Assembly (NCBI RefSeq): GCF_000022145.1
Contig: NC_011891.1
Coordinates: 3,578,501-3,642,500, forward strand
Length of the DNA stretch: 64,000 bases
Direction: 5' to 3'
From: Anaeromyxobacter dehalogenans 2CP-1
GTDB lineage: Bacteria; Myxococcota; Myxococcia; Myxococcales; Anaeromyxobacteraceae
Within the stretch, counting starts at the first letter, position 1; every line of letters begins with the position of its first letter. A program made the position numbers and the translations under genes. This document shows positions 51,084 through 59,501 of the stretch, piece after piece. The notes beneath the pieces are model-generated. The model was given only the letters and a program-made list of their open reading frames with translations, was not told the origin of the DNA and ran no database searches.

Positions 51084-52501
51084 CGCCGCTCCCCCACGAT
51101 CGCGAGGTCGTACGGCTCGCCCCCGACCTCGAACAGCCCGACCTGCCGCTGGGCGGTGAGATCGATCACCGAGACGGCCCGCCGCTCCGGCAGGAGCGCG
51201 AAGACCAGGTTCTGCATCGCGTCGAAGGCAAGGAACGACGCCCCACCTCCCACGTCCACGCCGCCGAGCGGCACCAGCGAGAACGGGTCGTAGATCGCGA
51301 GCACGGGGCTGCCGGACTGGGCGACGTAGAGCAGGTCCGTCCGCGGATCGACCAGGATCGCCGATGCGCCCAATCCGACGAACAGCCGGCCCGCGGGCGT
51401 GAGCTCCGGGAGCGTGTAGATGGACAGGTAGGCAGAGCCGGCGTGGACCACGAACAGGCGGGAGCCGCTCCGGTCGAGGTCGCCGCGGAGCGGCTCGGGC
51501 TCCGTCGTCGCCGAGCCGACGGCGGCGCGGCGCGTGACATCGAGCGTCGTCACCGTGTTCGACCGCCGTCCGAACACGTAGGCGCGATGGCGCGGTGGGT
51601 CGAGCCGAAGCGACCAGGGCTCCTCCCCCACCGCGACGCGGCCGATTTCCACGCGGGCGCTGGTGTCCAGGAAGGACACCGTGCTCGAGCGCCGGTTCAC
51701 GGTCAGCAGCGTCCGACCGCCGTCGACCAGGGCGACGTCGTACGGACCGTCGCCGGGACGCAGCCGGATCGGCTCGCGGACCTGGCCGTTGGTGAGATCG
51801 AGGACCTCGATCCGGTCCTCGAGGGAGAGCGCCACGTACGCGAGGTTCGCGCTCTCGTCCATGGCGACCCCCGCCGGCCCCATGCCCGTGGCGATCGCCG
51901 CCGTCACCTGGCGCTCGTATCGATCGAAGGCGATGAGTGCGTTGTCCGCAGCGCTCGCGCAGTAGCCGAGCCGCTGCGGGTGGGTGGCCTCCGGTGCCAC
52001 CAGCGAGAAGCGCGGCGCGAACGCGACCTCGTCGCCGGGGGGCTGCGCCTCCCGCATGATCAGCCACAGCACCTGGGCGCGCCCCGGCAGCACCGTGAAC
52101 GATCCGGTCACCTGGACCGCCTCGGAGCGGACCAGCAGGTCCGACGGGCCGTCCGGCGTCTCGATGCGCGCTCGGCCGACGTGGAGACGGAACCCGGAGT
52201 AGGTCCCAGCCGCGAGCCGGCCCTGTGCGAGGAGCCGCTGCCGGCCATGGCCTTCCCTGTCGACCTCCGAAAGCACCGCCCGGATCGGCTGGACACCATC
52301 CTCCCCCGGTCCGAGGGCGTCGACCCCTGCCAGACCGAAGGTGACGTTCTCGACCTCGCGCGCGAGCGGCTGCAGGTACACGTACAGCTCGCCGTCAGCC
52401 CCGAGCGGTCCCGGGTTCGTGGAGCGCGCGCGCACCGCCGAGCACCCCGAGCCGCCGACAGCCAGCAGCAGCGCGAGCGCGGCGCGTCGATGTCGGATCA
52501 T
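51080..52501 (-). CDS. YVTN beta-propeller lipoprotein
   Basis: A 473-residue lipoprotein (signal AALALLLAVGGSGC, lipobox GSGC). Residues about 35-170 form a beta-sandwich-like domain (GELYVYLQPLAREVENVTFG, TYSGFRLHVGRARIETPDG). Residues about 190-470 are YVTN propeller repeats (LGYCASAADNALIAFDRYER, MDESANLAYVALSLEDRIEV, PYDVALVDGGRTLLTVNRRS, PRTDLLYVAQSGSPVLAIYD, QNLVFALLPERRAVSVIDLT). No heme motif. First of the four-gene operon; its stop overlaps the barrel gene start. Possibly an extracellular cap on the barrel. Confidence 0.83.
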   Translation of the reverse strand: MIRHRRAALALLLAVGGSGCSAVRARSTNPGPLGADGELYVYLQPLAREVENVTFGLAGVDALGPGEDGVQPIRAVLSEVDREGHGRQRLLAQGRLAAGTYSGFRLHVGRARIETPDGPSDLLVRSEAVQVTGSFTVLPGRAQVLWLIMREAQPPGDEVAFAPRFSLVAPEATHPQRLGYCASAADNALIAFDRYERQVTAAIATGMGPAGVAMDESANLAYVALSLEDRIEVLDLTNGQVREPIRLRPGDGPYDVALVDGGRTLLTVNRRSSTVSFLDTSARVEIGRVAVGEEPWSLRLDPPRHRAYVFGRRSNTVTTLDVTRRAAVGSATTEPEPLRGDLDRSGSRLFVVHAGSAYLSIYTLPELTPAGRLFVGLGASAILVDPRTDLLYVAQSGSPVLAIYDPFSLVPLGGVDVGGGASFLAFDAMQNLVFALLPERRAVSVIDLTAQRQVGLFEVGGEPYDLAIVGERR

Positions 52502-52580
52502 GGCGACCCCCGCGCCCACTTTGCCATGAGTCGCGGGGCCGTTCCATCGGGCCCGCGCGTCCCGGGGCGTTCCGGCGGAC

Positions 52581-52621
52581 AAAAAAGAAAGGAGGGAGCC
52601 GCTGGCTGCGCGGCTCCCTCC
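52581..52621 (-). terminator. intrinsic terminator of the OmcS-like gene
   Basis: GGAGGGAGCCG (52591-52601) and CGGCTCCCTCC (52611-52621) form an 11-bp perfect stem with a 9-base loop, followed in the minus direction by TTTCTTTTTT (52590-52581). The clearest intrinsic terminator in the window, 27 bases after the stop at 52648; it separates the OmcS-like gene from the YVTN operon. Confidence 0.92.
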
Positions 52622-52647
52622 GGTCGAGCTACGTCAGCAACCGACCA

Positions 52648-53970
52648 CTAGTCCTTCGCGTGGCACTTGTTGCAGAGCGACTTCTGGAACGTGGCGTACG
52701 CGGTCGCCGGGCGGTTCTGGTGACCCGCCTGGATGATCGCGGAGGTGCGCCACTCGCCGCGGGCAGCAGCCTCGCGGCCGTAGTACTCGCCGTTCTCGAT
52801 GATGAACTCGGCGTCGGCCCAGCGCAGCGCGAACTCGTACGGCGACGCGTGCGCGCGGTGGCAGGAGAGGCACATCACGCCGCTGGTGCCCGCGGCGGCG
52901 GCGATGTCCGGCGTGCCGGCCGTGCCCACGGCCTTCGTCGCCAGGGTGGCGCGGTCGACGTGCTGCTCGAAGGGAGCGATGGCGTCGTACGCGTTCGTGC
53001 CGGTCAGGTCACCCGACTTCACGTAGCTGTTGTAGTTGCCGGCCACGGTGGCGCTCATGGTCGCGAGGTCGCCGGCCGGGTGCTTGAAGATGCTGCCCGA
53101 GATGTTGTCGTTGCTGTGCATGCCGGGGTGGCAGGTGCCGCACCACTCGGACATGCCGTTGCCGTACGCGACCACGACCTGGCCAGCGCGGGTCGCGGAA
53201 TCGAAGCCCGTCTCGGCCACGTTGTAGGTCGACGGCGCGACGGCGACCGGCGGGTTCACGGCGAACGCAGGCTGCGTGGGCGAGGACTTCGGCTGGTAAC
53301 CGACGCCGGCGAGGAGGCGGTACGCGCCCATCGCGGTGCCAGCGGGCAGCGCCGCGGCCAGCGGGTAAGAGCCGGACTCGGCGATCGGGAGGCCGGTGTT
53401 GATGATCGCGCCGGTCTCGTCCATGCGCGCCTTGCTGTGCGGATCGTGGCAGGAGATGCAGGAGAAGGCCGCGCCGTCGTACACGCCCGCGACGTTACCC
53501 GCCGGAGCGTTCGGGCGGGAGTCCGCCGTCATGCCGGCGTACGCCGCCGCGATGACCGAGTGACCGAAGCGCTTCGTGGCGACCGCGGCGCCGGCGGTGG
53601 TCGTGAACCCGGCGTTCGCCTGCCAGGCGAAGTCGCCGCCCGGGGTGAAGTTCACCATCGTGGGGACGAAGGTCGCGACGGTGGCCGTCGCGAGGGACGG
53701 CTCGTAGACGTGGTAGCTGCTCACGCCCGCGCGGCCGTGGCAGATGAGGCAGGTCGAGCTCGGGTCCTGCCCCTGGAGCAGGTACTTGCTGGCCAGACCG
53801 ACGGTCGGGTTGTTGCCGAGCACGGTCGACGCGGTGCCGGTACCGGTCGTCGTCGAGTTGTGCATCGTGTGGCAGCCCTCGCACTTGGCGACGCCGCCGG
53901 CGTGGAACGCATACGCCCGGCCCGAGACGAGCGCGAACGCTGCAACGATTGCGATACGCGTGAACTTCAT
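52648..53970 (-). CDS. omcS: OmcS-like hexaheme c-type cytochrome, monocistronic
   Basis: A 440-residue secreted cytochrome, signal KFTRIAIVAAFALVSGRAYA, mature start FHAGGVAKCEGCHTMHNS. Six CXXCH sites: CEGCH, CLICH, CISCH, CGTCH, CLSCH, CNKCH. Blocks shared with Geobacter OmcS include FTPGGDFAWQ, AFSCISCHDPHSK, GVGYQPKS, VAVAPSTYN, YGNGMSEWCGTCHPGMH, YNSYVKSGDLTG, CLSCHRAHAS and the terminal LCNKCHAKD. It is closer to OmcS in wording than the paralogue at 38646. A GAGGGGACACG ribosome-binding site and a strong terminator bracket it, and a long upstream gap suggests separate, strong regulation. The best candidate here for an extracellular heme filament subunit. Confidence 0.92.
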   Translation of the reverse strand: MKFTRIAIVAAFALVSGRAYAFHAGGVAKCEGCHTMHNSTTTGTGTASTVLGNNPTVGLASKYLLQGQDPSSTCLICHGRAGVSSYHVYEPSLATATVATFVPTMVNFTPGGDFAWQANAGFTTTAGAAVATKRFGHSVIAAAYAGMTADSRPNAPAGNVAGVYDGAAFSCISCHDPHSKARMDETGAIINTGLPIAESGSYPLAAALPAGTAMGAYRLLAGVGYQPKSSPTQPAFAVNPPVAVAPSTYNVAETGFDSATRAGQVVVAYGNGMSEWCGTCHPGMHSNDNISGSIFKHPAGDLATMSATVAGNYNSYVKSGDLTGTNAYDAIAPFEQHVDRATLATKAVGTAGTPDIAAAAGTSGVMCLSCHRAHASPYEFALRWADAEFIIENGEYYGREAAARGEWRTSAIIQAGHQNRPATAYATFQKSLCNKCHAKD

Positions 53971-54674
53971 CGTGTCCCCTCTGCTCCGTTCAATGGGACC
54001 GCCAACCATTGGCGTTCCCGGCTGAGCTGCTCCGCTGCGAAAACTTCTTCTGTCCAGCTGCCCCGGCGTCGGGTCATCCCGCCCCGCGGCGATTGCTTCG
54101 TCCCCGTCACTACGTCGCGGCGGCTCTGTGCATGCGCAGTGCCGTCCCGGTCGCGGGCCGGATCGCCCGAAATCGCCGAGATCCGTGGCATGCCCGAGCG
54201 CGCTCGCGGTGCGAGCTGGGGGATTTCACCCAGACCGGGGGAAGGCACCCACACCGGAACCCCCAACTGCTCCAATCGCAGTGGTGAGCGTCTGTTTGCG
54301 CGCGAGGGCATCGCACTGTCCGAGCGTCTCGCGCAGCGCAACGGCTGCGCGACGGCGGCGCATGCGTTGCGTTGACGGGCGACGGAAGACCGACTCCTGC
54401 GACCGACTCCTGCCGTCCCTGCGCCAGCGGCCACGCGAACGCTTCGAGCCGTCCGGTCGACCGGCTCCGGGACGCCCGGGACGGCGCCGTGCGCTGGCGC
54501 GGCGCGTTCCCCCCAGCATCCGGCACCGCTCACCACCGTGCGTTCACGGCGCGGTAGCCCGGGGGGCGCGAGCCCGTCACACGAACGTTCAGCGGGCGCG
54601 CGATGGTGGGATGCCGAATGGCGCGCGCCGCGTACGGAGCCGACCGCCGCGCGCTCGTCCCCGATCCGCGGCGC
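53971..54674 (-). other. 700-bp intergenic regulatory region upstream of the OmcS-like gene
   Basis: No convincing gene. It contains the palindrome at 54000-54014, a hairpin GCTCGC-GGT-GCGAGC (54202-54216) next to a TGGGTGAAATCCCCCA-type stem (54216-54231 in reverse), and several other G+C-rich stems. Codon-position bias is weak in all frames. It could hold a long 5' leader or a structured RNA. Confidence 0.5.
54000..54014. promoter_or_regulatory. palindrome upstream of the OmcS-like gene
   Basis: CGCCAA-CCA-TTGGCG, a perfect 6-bp inverted repeat with a CCA centre, 30 bases before the ATG at 53970. Same architecture as the palindrome at 47050-47066 upstream of the cytochrome operon; a partial CCATTGAA copy lies at 53989-53996 on the minus strand. 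Confidence 0.5.
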
Positions 54675-57600
54675 TCACCAGTCGGTGTGGCAGTCGGTGC
54701 AGGCCAGCGCCTCGACCACCCCGTTCACGTGCCGCTCCTTGTTCACGGCCTCGTAGCCGGCCTGCGTCTGGTACCCGGCCCCGTGGCATTCGCTGCAGGC
54801 CTTGGTCCCGTGGTAGCGCCGGAACGTCGAGGTGCCGTGCGCCCGCCCGGTGGTCGGCGGCAGCCCGTGGCACGAGCCGCACTCCGCCTGGCCCGGGCCG
54901 CCGGTCCAGGACGGGATGGCACTGCCGCCCACGGCGGCCCCGTGACACGCGACGGTGGCGCACCCGTTCCCGTCCCAGGCCGGCGCGAGCACGCCTCCGC
55001 CGGTCGCGAGCACGCCGAAGGACACCTGCGCGGCGCCGTCGGTGTGCAGCATGTCGGTCGGCACCACGTGGCACTCGGTGCACGCGAAGCCGTTGGACCA
55101 GCGGCTGCCGGCGAGGTGGGCCTGGTGGGCGCCCACCGCGCGGGTGGACGGGTCGGTCTCGCCCGCGGTGCCGATGGGCGGCGCCGCGGCGTTCGTCGTC
55201 CGCGCGGCGTCGCCGTGGCAGGAGGTGCAGGTGAGGCCGCCCACGTCCAGCCGGCCATCCACGTGCGTGGCCACGTTCACCGTGGTGGAGGTGTAGCCGG
55301 TGTGGCAGGCGCCGCAGTCCGGGTTCGCGGGGTGCGGCGGAGGCGGCGGCGTCCCGTGACAGCTCCCGCAGGCGGCCTGCGTCCCGTCCACCTGCGTCCA
55401 GGCGGGCTCGACGTTGCTCCCGCCGGCGCGAAGCGTGCCGCCGTGGCAGTACGTCGCCGCGCAGGTGGTGCCGCTCCAGATCGGCGAGACGTTCCCGTTC
55501 GCGGAGGCCAGCGCGCCCCACACGATGGCGGGGTTCCCGTCGATGTGCGCGAGGCCGGTCGGCTTCAGGTGGCACTCGTCGCAGTCGAACGGCCGCGCGA
55601 TCGCGCTGCCCTGCACGTGCGCCTGGTGCGCGCCCACGGCGCGATCCGTGGTCGCGGTCTCCCCGCGCGTGCCGGCGGGCGGTGCGGCGGCGCCGACGGG
55701 GCGCGAGGCGTCGCCGTGGCACAGCGCGCAGCCGGCCGCGTTCACGTCCACCTTCCCGTCCACGTGGACGTCGCGGGCGGGCGCGCCGTCGGCGGCGCCC
55801 GGGTGGCAGGTGCCGCAATCGCCGCGCGCGGGGTGCGGATAGACCGGCGGCGCGCCGTGGCAGGTGCCGCAGGCGGCCTGGGTCCCGTCCACCACCGTCC
55901 ACGCCGGCCGGACGTTGCTGCCCCCGCCGGCCAGCGTGGCGCCGTGGCAGTACGTGGAGGCGCAGGTGGCGCCGTCCCACTGCGGCGACCCGCCGCCGCT
56001 GGCCAGCGCGCTCCACACGAGGGCGGGCGTGCCGTCGATGTGGCCGAGGCCGGTGGGGTTCAGGTGGCACTCGTCGCAGTCGAACGGCCGCGCGATGGCG
56101 CTGCCCTGCACGTGCGCCTGGTGCGCGCCCACCGCGCGATCGGTGGTGGCGGTCTCGCCGCGCGTGCCGGTGGGCGGTGCGGCGGCACCGATGGCGCGCG
56201 ACGCGTCGCCGTGGCACGAGGTACACGCCATGGCGTTCACGTCGAGCGCACCGTTCACGTGCGTGGCCACGTTCACCGAGGTGGCGGTGTAGCCGTCGTG
56301 GCACTGACCGCAGTCTGCGTTCGCGACGTGCGGCGAAGGCGGCGGCGCGCCGTGGCAGGCGCCGCACGCGGCCTGGGTGCCGTCCACCACCGTCCAGGCG
56401 GGCGCGAGGTTCGCGCCGCCGGCCGCGAGCGTGGCGCCGTGGCAGTAGGTCCCGGCGCAGGTGGCGCCGTTCCAGGAGGGCGTGGCCGAGCCGGCGCGCG
56501 CGAGCGCGCCCCAGGCCACGGCGGGCGATCCGTCCACGTGCGAGAGGTCGGTGGGCTGGACGTGGCACTCCGCGCAGCCGAGCGGGCGCGCCAGCGGGCC
56601 GCCGAGGACGTGAACCTCGTGCGCGCCCACCGCGCGGTCGGTGGTGAGCGCCTGGCCGCGCGTCCCGACCGGCGGCGCGGCTGGATTCACCCTGCGAGAC
56701 GGGTCGCCGTGGCAGAAGGTGCAGTTCGACTGCCACCCCGCGCCGTGGCAGGCGCTGCACGACACGCCGCTGGTGCCACCCTCGAGATCGGGCCCGTGGC
56801 AGGTGCGGCAGGACGCGAGCCCGGCGTTCGCCGCGTACCCGTGCTGCGCCGGATCGTTCCAGCCCAGCGGGTGCGTCTCGGAGCGCTCCAGCTGGCCGTT
56901 CATGTGCTTGCCGCCGTCCAGCCTCAGGCTCCCTGCCGCATCCACCGTGGCCGGGTGGCACGCCCCGCAGTTCGAGAGCTGCGCGTGGGGAGGCGGCGGC
57001 GGGAGGCCGTGGCAGGTGCCGCAGGCGGCCTGCGTGCCGTCCACGGTGGTCCAGCTCGGCGCGTGGTTCGTGCCGCCCGCGGCGAGCGTCGCCCCGTGGC
57101 AGTAGGTCGATGCGCACGCGCCGCCCTGGTACGTGGGCGTGGCGCCGCCGGTCATCGCGAGCGGCCCCCAGGCCAGCTCGACCGCGCCGGTGACGTGCGT
57201 GAGATCGGTCGGCACGGTGTGGCACTCGGAGCAGGCCACCGGGCCGCGGAGCGTCCCCGCCTGGACGTGCGCCAGGTGCGCCCCGACGCCCGGAGCGTCC
57301 GTGCCCAGCTCGCCCTGCGTGCCCGCCGGCGGCGCCGGCTGGTTGACGGCCCGGTTCGCGTCGCCGTGGCAGAACGTGCAGTTCGACTGCCAGCCCGCGC
57401 CGTGGCACGTGGCGCAGGAGATGCCGGTGCCGCCGCCGGCCAGGTCCTCGCCGTGGCAGGTCCGGCAGCTCGCCAGGTCGCGGTTGGCCGCGTAGCCGTG
57501 CGCGGTGGGCTCGATCCAGGTCACCGGATGGTACTGGTTCACCTGCACCGTTCCGTCCACGTGCATGCCGCCGGTCACGTTCACGGTCCCGTCGCCGTTC

Positions 57601-58664
57601 ACCGTGCCCGGGTGGCAGATCGCACAGCCGGTGCCGCGGGGATGCGGCGGCGGCGGCGGCGCGCCGTGGCAGGTGCCGCACGCCGCCTCGCTCGCCCCGC
57701 CCGTCCAGCGCGGGGACGTGCGGGTGCCACCCGCGGACAGCGTCGCGCCGTGACAGTACGTCGAGGTGCAGGTGGGGCCGCTCTCGCCCCAGGCCGGCCG
57801 CGTCCCGCGCGCCGCGAGCGGGCCGAACGTGACGCGGGCGGTGCCGTCGAGGTGCTCGAGGCCGGTGGGGACGACGTGGCACTCGGTGCACGCGAACGGC
57901 CCGGCCACGGGACCGGCCTGGAGGTGCGCCTGGTGCGCGCCGACCGCGACGGACGCCGGATCGGTCTCGCCATGCGTGCCGCGGGGCGGCGCGGCCGGGT
58001 TGCGCGGACGCGTGGCATCGCCATGGCAGTCCGCGCAGCCGGTGGAGAAGTCCACGGTGCCGTTCAGGTGGCGTCCGCCGGCGACGTCGATCGTGCGGAG
58101 CGTGCCGGCGAGGATGGTGGCCGGGTGGCAGATCCCGCAGTCGGCGGACTGGGGGTGCGGCGCGGGCGGCGGATCGCCGTGACAGGCACCGCAGGCGGCC
58201 TGCGTGCCGTCCACGCGCGTCCACGTCGGCCGCGTGGCGGCACCGCCGGCGAGGGAGACGCCGTGGCAGTACGCGAAGCAGGTCGCGTCCGCCGGGCTCC
58301 ACGAGGCCGCCGTGCCGTTCGCCTTGGCGGCCACCCCTAGGACGACGCGCGGGACCCCGTCCACGTGCGCGAGCAGGTGCGCCGGATCCGGGACGGCGTG
58401 GCAGGCCTCGCAGCCGAGCGGCGCGGCGATGCCGTGCGAGCCGGACACGTGCGCCGTGTGCGCGCCCACCGAGATGCGCGTGGTGTCGCTCTCGCCGTGC
58501 GCATCGCGCGGCGGGGCACCGCTCCCGTTGTCCGCGCCGCCGTGACAGCGGGTGCACGCCGCGCCCTCGGCGCGCTCCTCCGAGGCGGCGTTCCGCGCGG
58601 AGTTGCAGCCCGCGAGCGCGAGCGCGAGGACGACGGCCGGCAGACCGGCGGTGCGTCGGGACAT
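54675..58664 (-). CDS. giant multiheme lipoprotein with CXXCH, CX4CH and CX3CH sites
   Basis: A 1329-residue predicted surface lipoprotein cytochrome (lipobox LALAGC, Cys20). By count it has 33 CXXCH, six CX4CH (for example CASTYCH, CAGTYCH) and one CX3CH (CFAYCH), 40 candidate heme sites. It belongs to the Geobacter-type CxxxxCH/CxxCH family. Units of about 160-200 residues repeat: GETxTTDRAVGAHQAHVQG, PFDCDECHLxPTGLxHIDG, CASTYCHGATLAGGGSN, VVDGTQAACGTCHGAPP, DCGxCHxG. It ends VEALACTDCHTDW. GGGAGGCTCCACCC is the ribosome-binding site. Encoded upstream of the OmcS-like gene on the same strand; likely an outer-surface electron-transfer protein. Confidence 0.88.
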   Translation of the reverse strand: MSRRTAGLPAVVLALALAGCNSARNAASEERAEGAACTRCHGGADNGSGAPPRDAHGESDTTRISVGAHTAHVSGSHGIAAPLGCEACHAVPDPAHLLAHVDGVPRVVLGVAAKANGTAASWSPADATCFAYCHGVSLAGGAATRPTWTRVDGTQAACGACHGDPPPAPHPQSADCGICHPATILAGTLRTIDVAGGRHLNGTVDFSTGCADCHGDATRPRNPAAPPRGTHGETDPASVAVGAHQAHLQAGPVAGPFACTECHVVPTGLEHLDGTARVTFGPLAARGTRPAWGESGPTCTSTYCHGATLSAGGTRTSPRWTGGASEAACGTCHGAPPPPPHPRGTGCAICHPGTVNGDGTVNVTGGMHVDGTVQVNQYHPVTWIEPTAHGYAANRDLASCRTCHGEDLAGGGTGISCATCHGAGWQSNCTFCHGDANRAVNQPAPPAGTQGELGTDAPGVGAHLAHVQAGTLRGPVACSECHTVPTDLTHVTGAVELAWGPLAMTGGATPTYQGGACASTYCHGATLAAGGTNHAPSWTTVDGTQAACGTCHGLPPPPPHAQLSNCGACHPATVDAAGSLRLDGGKHMNGQLERSETHPLGWNDPAQHGYAANAGLASCRTCHGPDLEGGTSGVSCSACHGAGWQSNCTFCHGDPSRRVNPAAPPVGTRGQALTTDRAVGAHEVHVLGGPLARPLGCAECHVQPTDLSHVDGSPAVAWGALARAGSATPSWNGATCAGTYCHGATLAAGGANLAPAWTVVDGTQAACGACHGAPPPSPHVANADCGQCHDGYTATSVNVATHVNGALDVNAMACTSCHGDASRAIGAAAPPTGTRGETATTDRAVGAHQAHVQGSAIARPFDCDECHLNPTGLGHIDGTPALVWSALASGGGSPQWDGATCASTYCHGATLAGGGSNVRPAWTVVDGTQAACGTCHGAPPVYPHPARGDCGTCHPGAADGAPARDVHVDGKVDVNAAGCALCHGDASRPVGAAAPPAGTRGETATTDRAVGAHQAHVQGSAIARPFDCDECHLKPTGLAHIDGNPAIVWGALASANGNVSPIWSGTTCAATYCHGGTLRAGGSNVEPAWTQVDGTQAACGSCHGTPPPPPHPANPDCGACHTGYTSTTVNVATHVDGRLDVGGLTCTSCHGDAARTTNAAAPPIGTAGETDPSTRAVGAHQAHLAGSRWSNGFACTECHVVPTDMLHTDGAAQVSFGVLATGGGVLAPAWDGNGCATVACHGAAVGGSAIPSWTGGPGQAECGSCHGLPPTTGRAHGTSTFRRYHGTKACSECHGAGYQTQAGYEAVNKERHVNGVVEALACTDCHTDW
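55500..56700 (-). repeat. diverged direct repeats inside the giant cytochrome gene
   Basis: Near-identical coding blocks recur about 490 bp apart (for example around 55570-55700 and 56060-56190, both encoding GAHQAHVQGSAIARPFDCDE), with more diverged copies on either side. Evidence of growth by in-frame duplication of heme modules. Confidence 0.7.
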
Positions 58665-58872
58665 GGGTGGAGCCTCCCCCGGCTGTGAGATCCGGGGCAT
58701 CCGGTATCAGCCCGAGGCCCTTCGCTTCCTTGCCGCGCGTCAAATCGGTGACCCGTCCGTGTTGACGCGCTGGACGCAGTCCGCCGGCGACCCCTCTCGG
58801 GGGAGCGGCGCATCGCTCCCCGCGGATCGAGCTTGGTCGATTGCCGTGCCCGCTTCGCGCACGGGGGTGACC

Positions 58873-59106
58873 ATGACCGGCCTCGCGCTCCCGCTCACGA
58901 TCGTCGTCTCCATGGTGATCTCGCTCGTCGCCGCGCTCCTCGCCGCGCGCCGCCGCCGGGCGCGATCTGCGCTCGCGCCGCTCCCGGCGGGTATCCGAGC
59001 GCTCGCTTCGAACGTCCGGGCGATCAGCGGGCTCGGCGCGGACCTCGCGCTGCCTCCGGCGCGCGGATCGCTCCGCCCGACGGTCACGCTGACGGCGCTG
59101 CGATAG
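58873..59106 (+). CDS. small single-span membrane protein
   Basis: A 77-residue protein with one N-terminal membrane segment (LALPLTIVVSMVISLVAALL) and a basic stretch ARRRRAR. Function unknown and no family recognised. GGGGGTGACC precedes the ATG. Lies between the giant cytochrome (divergent) and another small membrane protein, which it resembles in layout. Confidence 0.45.
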   Translation: MTGLALPLTIVVSMVISLVAALLAARRRRARSALAPLPAGIRALASNVRAISGLGADLALPPARGSLRPTVTLTALR

Positions 59107-59264
59107 CGCCCCGCATCTCCGCGGCAGGCGTCCCGCGGCCTCGCGACACGCCGTGGAGCGGCTGCGGCCGGCGGGCGCAGCCGCGCCCGTGCTCGCCCGT
59201 TGTGGTGTTCCACTCGATGCGCAGGCCGTGGCCTGCTGCACCTTCCTGCTCGGGGGGAGCAGCC

Positions 59265-59486
59265 ATGCTCGACGATCTCGTCCTCATCCTGACGCTGGTC
59301 GGGACCGCCTACGGCGTCACGCTGCTCGTGCAGCGGCGGGTGCACCGGCTGCGAGGCGCGCCGGCGCGGATCGCGGTGGGCCACCGCCTCTACGCCTCGC
59401 CGCTCGTGTCGAGCCCGGGCAGCCTGGTGCTGCCGCGCACCCGCGTGCGCGGCCTCCGCGGCGCGATCGGCAGGCTGCTCGGCTGA
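59265..59486 (+). CDS. small membrane protein
   Basis: A 73-residue protein, one membrane segment (VLILTLVGTAYGVTLLV) followed by a basic tail (QRRVHRLRG). Unrecognised. GGGGGGAGCAGCC is a strong ribosome-binding site, supporting a real gene. It stops 15 bases before the convergent GT-C gene end. Confidence 0.5.
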   Translation: MLDDLVLILTLVGTAYGVTLLVQRRVHRLRGAPARIAVGHRLYASPLVSSPGSLVLPRTRVRGLRGAIGRLLG

Positions 59487-59501
59487 CGGATCCGCGCTCG
59501 T

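Noticed and set aside
53990-54008. Possible sigma-54 promoter (TTGGC...TTGAA) before the OmcS-like gene at 53970
   Set aside because: The invariant GC at -12 reads GA, and no other GG-N10-GC site was found nearby.
54070-54135. Resemblance to a c-di-GMP-I (GEMM) riboswitch on the minus strand (GCACAGAGC ... GGGACGAAGC)
   Set aside because: The conserved AAACC receptor, GNRA loop and GCAAAGC core are missing and the P1b-like helix does not form.
54216-54260. Cobalamin-riboswitch-like GGTGAAATCC on the minus strand
   Set aside because: Only one short box matches; the flanking CCCGC and GCCACTG elements are missing and a perfect local hairpin occupies the region.
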